64,000 bases of DNA from assembly GCF_042683405.1 (NCBI RefSeq), contig NZ_JBHUJS010000002.1, forward strand, positions 496,001-560,000, written 5' to 3'. The notes beneath the pieces were generated by a model. The model saw only the letters and a program-made list of their open reading frames with translations, was not told the DNA's origin and searched no databases. Of this stretch, positions 57,793 to 64,000 are shown in pieces (positions within the stretch are counted from its first letter, which is position 1; every line of letters starts with the position of its first letter). This DNA is from Telluria sp042683405. Its GTDB lineage: Bacteria; Pseudomonadota; Gammaproteobacteria; Burkholderiales; Burkholderiaceae_D. The position numbers and the translations under genes were made by a program.

Positions 57793-58545
57793 TCAACTTT
57801 GATAGCTCAGCCTTACCCGTTCCAGGTCCTCCGGCGTGTCCACGCCGGCGCCCGGCGCATCGGGCGTGATGTGCACCGCGATCGGGTATCCATGCCACAG
57901 CACGCGCAGCTGTTCCAGCGCTTCCACCTGCTCCAGCGGCGCCGGCTCCAGCGTGGGGTATTGCTGCAGGAAGGCCGCGCTGTAGGCATACAGGCCGATG
58001 TGGCGCAGCGGCGCGTAACCCGGCGGCAGCGTGCTGGTCGATTTGGCGAACGCGTCGCGGTGCCATGGAATGGTCGCGCGCGAGAAGTACAGGGCGCGGC
58101 CCTGCTTGTCGAGCACCACCTTGACCACGTTGGGATTGAAGACTTCGGCCGGATCGGCGATCGGGTGCGCGCAGGTCGCCATCGGCACGCCCGGTTGGAC
58201 CAGCGCCGCGGCGGCGGCCAGCAGGGCCGGATCGATCAGCGGCTCGTCGCCCTGCAGGTTGACGATCACCTCGTCGGCGCCAAGGCCCAGCTGCTGCGCC
58301 ACTTCCGCAATGCGGTCGGTGCCGGACGGATGATCGGCGCGCGTCATGCACACTTCCACGCCATGGGCGCAGCAGGCAGCTTCGATATCGGGATGGTCGG
58401 TCGCGACCACGATGCGGGTGGCTCCGGACAGCTGCGCGCGTTCGGCCACGCGCACCACCATCGGCTTGCCGCCCAGGTCGGCGAGCGGCTTGTTCGGCAG
58501 GCGCGTGGACGCCAGCCGCGCCGGGATGATGACGGTAAACGCCAT
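57793..58545 (-). CDS. kdsB: 3-deoxy-manno-octulosonate cytidylyltransferase
   Basis: A 250-residue enzyme that activates KDO as CMP-KDO for lipopolysaccharide. VIIPARLASTRLPNKPL, NLQGDEPLI, FSRATIPW and RHIGLYAY are family motifs. Start ATG at 58545 is 2 bases after the Trm112-type gene; a longer reading from 58584 lies inside it. Part of the lpxK-Trm112-kdsB lipopolysaccharide cluster. Confidence 0.95.
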   Translation of the reverse strand: MAFTVIIPARLASTRLPNKPLADLGGKPMVVRVAERAQLSGATRIVVATDHPDIEAACCAHGVEVCMTRADHPSGTDRIAEVAQQLGLGADEVIVNLQGDEPLIDPALLAAAAALVQPGVPMATCAHPIADPAEVFNPNVVKVVLDKQGRALYFSRATIPWHRDAFAKSTSTLPPGYAPLRHIGLYAYSAAFLQQYPTLEPAPLEQVEALEQLRVLWHGYPIAVHITPDAPGAGVDTPEDLERVRLSYQS

Positions 58546-58547
58546 CG

Positions 58548-58718
58548 TTATTGCGGCTCGATGGTGCGCGCTTCGTCGGCCCACATGATCGGAATGCCGT
58601 CACGGACCGGGAACGCCAGGCGGTCGCCGCGGCAGATCAGCTCCTGCGTTTTCTTGTCGTATTCGAGCGGGCCTTTGCACAGCGGGCAGACCAGGATATC
58701 AAGCAGTCGGGCGTCCAC
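58548..58718 (-). CDS. Trm112 family zinc-finger-like protein (YcaR)
   Basis: A 56-residue protein. DARLLDILVCPLCKGPLEYD and AFPVRDGIPIM are typical of YcaR/Trm112. Start is GTG at 58718, with GGAG 7 bases upstream, giving a 20-base overlap with lpxK. A longer start at 58754 would extend into lpxK without support. Two metal-type Cys (CPLC) are present and a third lies in LICRG. Confidence 0.88.
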   Translation of the reverse strand: MDARLLDILVCPLCKGPLEYDKKTQELICRGDRLAFPVRDGIPIMWADEARTIEPQ

Positions 58719-59727
58719 GACATTTCTCCACAATTTGTTTGGCCAGCGCCGCATCGATCTGCGCGCTGACCGGGACGACCCACAGGCGCGGATCGTTGTT
58801 CAAGTGTTCAAGTTGGCGACATTTTACTGCATCCTTCTCGGTGATCAGGATGACATCGGCATTGGCCTGCGCGAACGGGTTGGCGATGAAGTCGTAGTGA
58901 TCCGGCAGCGGCAGCTCCTCGAACGCGAGGCCGGCCTCGCGCAGCATGGCGAAGAAGCGGCCCGGATTGCCGATGCCGGCGGCGGCCAGCAGGCGCCGGT
59001 TGGCCAGCGCCGACAGCGGCGCGCGCTCGATCCCGTTCAGGCGGATCGCCACGCTGCCGCCCAGTTGCATGCGGTACGGCGCGCCGCCGACCTGGCGCTC
59101 CAGCTTGGCCGGGATGTGCGGCGCGTTCACGACGGTAAAGTCGCGCCGCCGCCTGGCGGGTTCGCGCAGCGGACCGGCCGGCAGCAGCCAGCCGTTGCCG
59201 GCGCCGCGGCTGTCGAACAGCACGATCTCGACGTCGCGCGCGAGCGGGTAGTGCTGCAGGCCGTCATCCGAAATGATCACATCGACCTCGGGGTGGGCGG
59301 CCAGCAGCGCCCTGCCCGCGTCCACGCGCTTGCGGCCGACGAACACGGGGCAGCCGGTGCGCTGGGCGATCAGGAGCGGCTCGTCGCCCACCTTGCCCAC
59401 ATCGGAAAAGCGCGTGACCTCGCGCACGAAGACCGCTTCGCTGCCGTGGCCGCGCGAGATCACCCCGGGCGTAAAGCCGGCCGCGCGCAGCGACTCGGCC
59501 AGCCAGATGGTGAGCGGGGTCTTGCCGGTGCCGCCGACGAACACGTTGCCGGCCACGACCACCGGCACGGGCAGGCGTTCGGACTTGAGGATGCCGGCGC
59601 GGTACAGGCCGGCCCGTCCTGCGGACAGCGCGCGGAACACGAGCGAGACCGGCCACAGCGCACAGGCGAGCAGGCCGCGCCGCATCCAGGCGCGCATCAG
59701 GGTTCGTTCGAGGGATCGATCTGCCAT
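58699..59727 (-). CDS. lpxK: Tetraacyldisaccharide 4'-kinase LpxK
   Basis: A 342-residue membrane-associated kinase that phosphorylates the lipid A precursor. The N-terminal helix LLACALWPVSLVFRAL precedes the P-loop VGGTGKTPLT; GVISRGHG and ISDDGLQHY are also characteristic. Start ATG at 59727; no good ribosome-binding site. Lies between exbD and the Trm112-type gene, an order common in betaproteobacteria. Confidence 0.95.
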   Translation of the reverse strand: MADRSLERTLMRAWMRRGLLACALWPVSLVFRALSAGRAGLYRAGILKSERLPVPVVVAGNVFVGGTGKTPLTIWLAESLRAAGFTPGVISRGHGSEAVFVREVTRFSDVGKVGDEPLLIAQRTGCPVFVGRKRVDAGRALLAAHPEVDVIISDDGLQHYPLARDVEIVLFDSRGAGNGWLLPAGPLREPARRRRDFTVVNAPHIPAKLERQVGGAPYRMQLGGSVAIRLNGIERAPLSALANRRLLAAAGIGNPGRFFAMLREAGLAFEELPLPDHYDFIANPFAQANADVILITEKDAVKCRQLEHLNNDPRLWVVPVSAQIDAALAKQIVEKCRGRPTA

Positions 59728-59802
59728 AGGAGAGATAGTGTTACCACCGTCACCCCAAGACCTGAGGTCGCACTCGGCTGGGATGACGGTTTGGGTGCAG
59801 CT

Positions 59803-60246
59803 TTATTTGCCGGCGCCGGCGGTCTGGGCGGCGAAGGTGAGCTTGTCGTAGCCGGCCACGCGCGCCGCCTCCAGCACATTGACCACCATCTGGTGCATCG
59901 CGAACTGGTCGGCGTTGACGATCACCACCGGCGACTGCCCTTCCGGCACGCCGGCGGCGCGGCTGGCCGCGCGCATGTCCTCGGCCAGGCCGCCCACGCT
60001 GTGGAAGGACACGGCGTTGCCGTTGATGGTGTAGTTACCCTTGGCGTCCACCGTCACGTTCAGTTCCAGCGGCTTGTCCAGCGCCTTCTCGGCTTCCGCA
60101 GTGGGCAGCGTGATCTGCAGCTCCGTGAACTTGCTGTAGGTGGTGGTCACCATCAGGAAGATCAGGATCACCAGCAGCACGTCGATGAACGGGATCAGGT
60201 TGATCTCCGGTTCCTCGCGCTTGCGTCCCCTGCGAAAATCGATCAT
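59803..60246 (-). CDS. exbD: ExbD/TolR family biopolymer transporter
   Basis: A 147-residue protein with one N-terminal membrane helix containing the proton-relay Asp in INLIPFIDVLLVILIFL and a periplasmic domain. With ExbB it harnesses the proton gradient for outer-membrane processes. No tonB neighbour is visible, so the energised partner is unclear. The start overlaps the exbB stop by 4 bases. Confidence 0.92.
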   Translation of the reverse strand: MIDFRRGRKREEPEINLIPFIDVLLVILIFLMVTTTYSKFTELQITLPTAEAEKALDKPLELNVTVDAKGNYTINGNAVSFHSVGGLAEDMRAASRAAGVPEGQSPVVIVNADQFAMHQMVVNVLEAARVAGYDKLTFAAQTAGAGK

Positions 60247-60860
60247 TTGCGGTCCCCGTGGACGATGTCGACGAACTTCACGGCCTGCTGTTCCATGTCG
60301 ATGATGAAGCTGTCGACCAGCGCGCGGAAGTGGCGGTATGCCACCAGCGCCGGCATCGCGATTGCGAGGCCGAAACCGGTGTTATACAGCGCCACCGAAA
60401 TCCCGTGCGCCAGCTGCGCCGGATTGGCGCCGGTCGCGTTCTGCGCCCCGAAAATCTCGATCATGCCGACGATGGTGCCGAACAGGCCCATGAGCGGCGC
60501 CAGCGACGCGATGGTGCCGAGCGTGGTCAGGAAGCGCTCCAGCGTGTGGGCCACGCCGCGGCCGGCTTCCTCGATCGCCTCCTTCATCACTTCGCGCGGC
60601 GCGCTGACGTTGCGCAGCGCGGCGGCCAGCACCGTGCCGAGCGGCGAATTGCGTTCCAGCGTGGAAACGATCTCCGGCGTCACCTTGCCGTTGTGGTAGA
60701 CCCGCACCACCTCGTCGAACAGCTGCGGCGGCAGGATTTTCGAGCGGCGCAGGTAAATGATGCGTTCGATGATCAGCGCCAGGGCGATGATCGAGGCGAT
60801 CAGCAGAAACCAGATCGGCCAACCGGCGGCTTGTAGGATGGCGAGCAACGCGGACTCCAT
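60243..60860 (-). CDS. exbB: ExbB/TolQ/MotA family proton channel protein
   Basis: A 205-residue, three-helix protein. WPIWFLLIASIIALALIIER is helix 1, and GTIASLAPLMGLFGTIVGMI plus YNTGFGLAIAMPALVAY are the conserved channel helices. Start ATG at 60860 (MESALL) matches family length; upstream in-frame sequence falls in the non-coding repeat region. First gene of the exbBD-lpxK unit. Confidence 0.92.
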   Translation of the reverse strand: MESALLAILQAAGWPIWFLLIASIIALALIIERIIYLRRSKILPPQLFDEVVRVYHNGKVTPEIVSTLERNSPLGTVLAAALRNVSAPREVMKEAIEEAGRGVAHTLERFLTTLGTIASLAPLMGLFGTIVGMIEIFGAQNATGANPAQLAHGISVALYNTGFGLAIAMPALVAYRHFRALVDSFIIDMEQQAVKFVDIVHGDRK

Positions 60861-60957
60861 GTCATGGGGAAAAACGCAATGTAACGTGTCATTTGCACTG
60901 GTGCAAGGGGAGCGCCGCGGGCGGGTGTGGGGTTTTCCCCAAGTAATGAACAGAAAC

Positions 60958-61312
60958 TGTGGATAAGATTGTGAGCAAGGGGTGGCGCACGATTGCAAGT
61001 GCTTGAAATTGCTCAGTAAATTTCCCGCGATGAAAAATGTGGCACGATGTCCGGCTGAGTTCATCCACAGTTTTGCACACAAAATGTGGATAAGATTGTG
61101 AGCAATAAGATTGACGCTCGACAAAGTCCTTGATTCCTAAGAACAAATTTCTCCTGCGTAAAAAAACGGCACGGCGGGGTTTTCTGCCTTGCGCGCCTGC
61201 ATCTGCACAGTTACCCCCGCAAACTGTGGACAACTTTGTGAAGAACTCTTAAGTCTTTCACGAAAGTGCTTGATCCGTAAGGAAAAATTTGGTTTTGCCT
61301 TAAAACAAGGCA
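60958..61312. repeat. Three tandem diverged units, each headed by a DnaA-box-like site, in the exbB-xseA gap
   Basis: The 572-base gap 60861-61432 between divergent exbB and xseA holds no gene. Three units begin at 60958, 61085 and 61225 (TGTGGATAA, TGTGGATAA, TGTGGACAA). Each has TTGTGA soon after, CTTGA at offset 44 and AAATTT at offset 60, and GGCA at offset 83 or 84. Two heads are perfect matches, in reverse, to the DnaA consensus TTATCCACA. Further related sites are TCATCCACA at 61061 and TGTGGACAG at 61404. The promoters of both flanking genes must also lie here. Confidence 0.85.
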
Positions 61313-61432
61313 TTGCCATAATCCCTTTAAAATCAAATACTTGCATTCTCTGCTTGCTGCCTGGCGGAATTTATGACATAAGCATCCTCCGCTTCTTCCC
61401 AGCTGTGGACAGCTCACCGGTAAAATGTCGCA

Positions 61433-62791
61433 ATGCAAACAGAAAACCACGATCCGGCCTATGCCGCGCCCCCGGTCCTGAGCGTTACCGCGCTCAACCA
61501 GCAGGTCGCGCGGCTGCTCGAACGCACCTTCCCGCTGGTGTGGATCGGCGGCGAGATTTCCAACTTCACCCGCGCCGCCTCCGGCCACTGGTATTTCACG
61601 CTCAAGGATGACGCCGCCCAGGTGCGCGCCGTCATGTTCCGGGGCCGCGCGCAATTCGCCGGCTTCACCCCGCGCGAAGGGGACAAGGTGGAGGTGCGCG
61701 CCCTGGTCACCCTGTATGGCGCGCGCGGCGACTACCAGATCAACGTGGAAGCGATCCGGCGCGCAGGCGTCGGCCAGCTGTACGAAGCCTTCCTGCGGCT
61801 GAAGGAAAAGCTGACCGCGCAGGGCCTGTTCGACCAGGAGCGCAAGCGCGCCATCCCGCTGTTCGCGCGCAGCATCGGCATCGTCACCAGCCCGCAGGCC
61901 GCGGCGCTGCGCGATGTGCTGACGGCGTTGCGGCGGCGCGCCCCGCACGTGCGCATCGTGCTCTACCCTGCCCCCGTGCAGGGCCAGGGCGCGGCCGAAC
62001 GCATCGCGCTGGCCATCCGTACCGCATCGAGCCGCGCCGAAGTCGACGTGCTGCTGGTGTGCCGCGGCGGTGGCTCGATCGAAGACCTGTGGTCCTTTAA
62101 CGAAGAGATCGTGGCGCAGGCGATCGCCGCGGCCAGCATGCCGGTGATTTCCGGCGTCGGCCACGAGACCGACTTCACCATCGCCGACTTCGCGGCCGAC
62201 CTGCGCGCCGCCACCCCGACCGCGGCGGCCGAACTGGCGGCCACCGCGCAGGCGGACTGGCTGGCATCGTTGCAGCAGGACGCCACCGACTTGCGGCGCG
62301 CGATGGCGCGCACGCTCGCCGACGCCAACCTCGCCCTCGACAGCTACTCGCGCCGGCTGCTCAGCCCTTCCGCCCAGATCGCGCACCAGCGCATGAAGGT
62401 GGCCGCGCACGCCACCGCGCTGACGCATGCCGTGCGCGCGCCAGCGCACCGCGCCAACCTCGCGCTGTCGCAGCTGCGTTCGCGCCTGGCCGCGCGCGCG
62501 CCCGACCTGGCCGCGCTGCGCACCGACCTGCAGACGCGCCAGCGGCGCGCCGCCACCGGCATGTCCACCCTGCTGCGGGTGCGGCGTGCGGAACTGGCCT
62601 CGCTCGCGTCCCAGCTCGAACTGCTCAACCCGCAGCGCACGCTCGAGCGCGGCTACGCCATCGTCACCGACGTCAAAGGGCACGTGCTGCGTTCGCCCTC
62701 CCAGATCAAGGTGGGCCAGGCGATCGGCGTGCGGCTGGCCGACGGCAGCGCCGAAGTGGGCGTCGCCAGCGTGCAAGATCTGCTGGAATAA
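61433..62791 (+). CDS. xseA: Exodeoxyribonuclease VII large subunit
   Basis: A 452-residue nuclease subunit. The N-terminal OB fold (LVWIGGEISNFTRAASGHWY) binds DNA. The catalytic domain has GIVTSPQAAALRDVL, VCRGGGSIEDLWSFNEE and SGVGHETDFTIADF, followed by a long coiled coil (about 270-400) that binds the small subunit. The conserved NPQRTLERGYAIV is near the end. Begins right after the repeat region. Confidence 0.96.
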   Translation: MQTENHDPAYAAPPVLSVTALNQQVARLLERTFPLVWIGGEISNFTRAASGHWYFTLKDDAAQVRAVMFRGRAQFAGFTPREGDKVEVRALVTLYGARGDYQINVEAIRRAGVGQLYEAFLRLKEKLTAQGLFDQERKRAIPLFARSIGIVTSPQAAALRDVLTALRRRAPHVRIVLYPAPVQGQGAAERIALAIRTASSRAEVDVLLVCRGGGSIEDLWSFNEEIVAQAIAAASMPVISGVGHETDFTIADFAADLRAATPTAAAELAATAQADWLASLQQDATDLRRAMARTLADANLALDSYSRRLLSPSAQIAHQRMKVAAHATALTHAVRAPAHRANLALSQLRSRLAARAPDLAALRTDLQTRQRRAATGMSTLLRVRRAELASLASQLELLNPQRTLERGYAIVTDVKGHVLRSPSQIKVGQAIGVRLADGSAEVGVASVQDLLE

Positions 62792-62859
62792 TGCAGCAAT
62801 CGCATAACCGAATTACAATATCGACCGGTCACCGACATCCAACAGAAAAAGGACACAAG

Positions 62860-63438
62860 ATGGAACATACCCTGCCGCCACTGCCATACCCGATGGACGC
62901 CCTCGCACCGGCGATCTCGAAGGAAACCCTCGAGTACCACTATGGCAAGCACCACCAGGCTTACGTCACCAACCTGAACAACCTGATCAAGGGCACCGAG
63001 TTCGAGAACATGTCGCTCGAAGAGATCATCCTGAAATCTTCCGGTGGCATCTTCAACAACGCCGCCCAGGTGTGGAACCACACCTTCTACTGGAACTGCA
63101 TGGCGCCGAACGCGGGCGGCGCACCGTCGGGCGCGCTGGCTGACGCCATCAACGCCAAGTGGGGCTCGTTCGACAACTTCAAGGCCGAATTCAGCAAGGC
63201 ATGCGTGGGCAACTTCGGCTCCGGCTGGACCTGGCTGGTCAAGAAAGGCGACGGCTCGGTCGACATCGTCAACACCAGCAATGCCGGCACCCCGATGACC
63301 TCGGGCGACAAAGCGCTGCTGACCTGCGACGTCTGGGAGCACGCCTACTACATCGACTACCGCAACCTGCGTGCCAAGTACGTCGAGACCTTCTGGACCG
63401 TCGTCAACTGGAAACAGGCCGAATCCCTGTTCGCCTAA
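62860..63438 (+). CDS. sodB: Superoxide dismutase, Fe type
   Basis: A 192-residue enzyme that removes superoxide in the cytoplasm. Metal ligands are visible: His in EYHYGKHHQAYV, His in VWNHTFYW, and Asp/His in DVWEHAYYIDY. LPPLPYPMDAL and the aromatic pattern FGSGWTWLV favour the Fe form. Start ATG at 62860 has AAGGA 7 bases upstream; a longer start is unlikely. Followed by a strong terminator. Confidence 0.96.
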   Translation: MEHTLPPLPYPMDALAPAISKETLEYHYGKHHQAYVTNLNNLIKGTEFENMSLEEIILKSSGGIFNNAAQVWNHTFYWNCMAPNAGGAPSGALADAINAKWGSFDNFKAEFSKACVGNFGSGWTWLVKKGDGSVDIVNTSNAGTPMTSGDKALLTCDVWEHAYYIDYRNLRAKYVETFWTVVNWKQAESLFA

Positions 63439-63448
63439 GTTCCCTAAA

Positions 63449-63472
63449 AACCGCCTCACGGCGGTTTTTTTT
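63449..63472 (+). terminator. Terminator of sodB
   Basis: Stem ACCGCC/GGCGGT with loop TCAC and an eight-T run, starting 11 bases after the stop. Confidence 0.92.
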
Positions 63473-63480
63473 GCGCCATC

Positions 63481-63667
63481 TCAAGCGCGGGGTCAGGCCT
63501 GGCTCCAGAGCGAAGACCTGTCCCCGCCGCTTACAACACTGTGCCAGACCCCGGGTGCATTTCCCGCCACTCTGGCCGCGCACGATTGGCGCAGCATCGG
63601 CAGCCGCTACTTTCCACCGCATTTTTCCGCACGCGTCCTGATCCCGGTCAAGCGCGGGGTCAGGCCT
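63481..63667. repeat. Direct repeat pair in the gap after sodB
   Basis: TCAAGCGCGGGGTCAGGCCT occurs twice exactly (63481-63500 and 63648-63667), 167 bases apart, with relatives GGGGTCAGGC at 63681 and GCCAGACCCC (reverse sense) between them. The 365-base gap 63439-63803 contains no convincing gene. Looks like a short dispersed repeat family. Confidence 0.7.
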
Positions 63668-63803
63668 CGCTTCCCCTGGGGGTCAGGCACCGGCCCGCAG
63701 TGTTGTGTTGTTGTCACGAAATGTAGCGAAATGCATCGAATCGTCGGGAATGGTGATTTTCGTTAATTGCTTCGATAGAATGGGCGGTCAAGGAGAAAAA
63801 ACT

Positions 63804-64000
63804 ATGTACCGTGTCCTGTTGGTGGAAGACGATGAGCGGCTCGCGTCGCTCGTGACGGAATACCTGGCCGGGTATGAGTTCTCGGTGGAGGTGGTGTCGC
63901 GCGGCGATGAGGCGCTCGACCGCTTCAAGCTGGTTTCGCCCGATGTGGTGGTGCTCGACCTGATGCTGCCCGGGATGGATGGCATGCTGGTGTCGCGCCA
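63804..64000 (+). CDS. Response regulator, OmpR-like, N-terminal receiver only
   Basis: The first 65 codons of a receiver domain, cut by the window end. VLLVEDDERLASLVTEYL has the acidic pocket and VVVLDLMLPGMDGMLVSR the phospho-Asp at about residue 53. AAGGAG precedes the ATG by 8 bases. The output domain is outside the window; the sequence style suggests a winged-helix OmpR/PhoB type. Confidence 0.88.
   Translation, partial: MYRVLLVEDDERLASLVTEYLAGYEFSVEVVSRGDEALDRFKLVSPDVVVLDLMLPGMDGMLVSR

Noticed and set aside
60926..60940. TGTGGGG and GGGGTTTTCCCC sequence upstream of the repeat as a fourth unit
   Set aside because: The anchors at offsets 44 and 60 are absent, so it is not a homologous unit.
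61404..61412. TGTGGACAG as the head of a fourth repeat unit
   Set aside because: Only the head is present; the rest would fall in xseA and does not match.

Overview
This 64 kb window is GC-rich DNA from a betaproteobacterium, most likely an Oxalobacteraceae member of the Massilia/Duganella type. That placement is inference. It rests on the exosortase-B (methanolan-type) exopolysaccharide locus, the order exbB-exbD-lpxK-Trm112-kdsB-adk, the 2-aminobenzoyl-CoA route, and codon use and GC content. No rRNA, complete transposon or CRISPR array was seen.

Region 1 (1-29 kb, almost all on the minus strand) is one exopolysaccharide (EPS) locus. Read in the direction of transcription it holds uup, a CAAX-protease-related gene, epsL, an initiating sugar-phosphate transferase, epsD, epsE, epsF, epsG, exosortase xrtB, epsI, a Wzy-like polymerase, GT32 and GT2 transferases and a Wzx flippase. 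These are followed by a secreted heparinase-fold lyase, a GT4, a PaaK/CapK-like AMP ligase, a second GT4, a cytoplasmic heparinase-fold protein, GDP-mannose dehydrogenase (algD), a third GT4, galE and an NDP-sugar pyrophosphorylase cut by the window edge. AlgD and GalE imply a polymer containing mannuronate and galactose. The two heparinase II/III-fold proteins are suited to cleaving a uronate-containing chain. No PEP-CTERM substrate gene was seen for the exosortase.

Region 2 (29.2-33.9 kb, plus strand) begins with tRNA-Arg(CCU), followed by a small coiled-coil membrane protein, decayed ORFs that look like an effector/immunity remnant, a membrane-anchored sialidase-like gene coupled to two unrecognised membrane proteins, a pair of palindromic repeats and a DedA-family gene.

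Region 3 (33.9-41.6 kb, minus) is a tightly coupled catabolic operon. It holds aminobenzoate-CoA ligase, 2-aminobenzoyl-CoA monooxygenase/reductase, an SDR, a MarR regulator, a crotonase, an acyl-CoA dehydrogenase and RidA, with a near-palindromic candidate operator upstream.

Region 4 (41.6-54.6 kb, minus) carries a patatin-like gene, a very large periplasmic-propeller hybrid histidine kinase, a receiver protein with a degenerate Hpt domain, ggt, a 3-hydroxyacyl-CoA dehydrogenase with ACGT-type operator repeats, two small envelope proteins, a LOV blue-light hybrid kinase and a GNAT acetyltransferase.

Region 5 (54.6-64 kb) is core housekeeping: hppA, adk, kdsB, a Trm112-type gene, lpxK, exbD and exbB on the minus strand; xseA, sodB and the start of an OmpR-type response regulator on the plus strand. 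The gap between exbB and xseA contains a three-unit repeat with DnaA-box-like heads and fixed internal spacing. It is the most unusual non-coding feature in the window.
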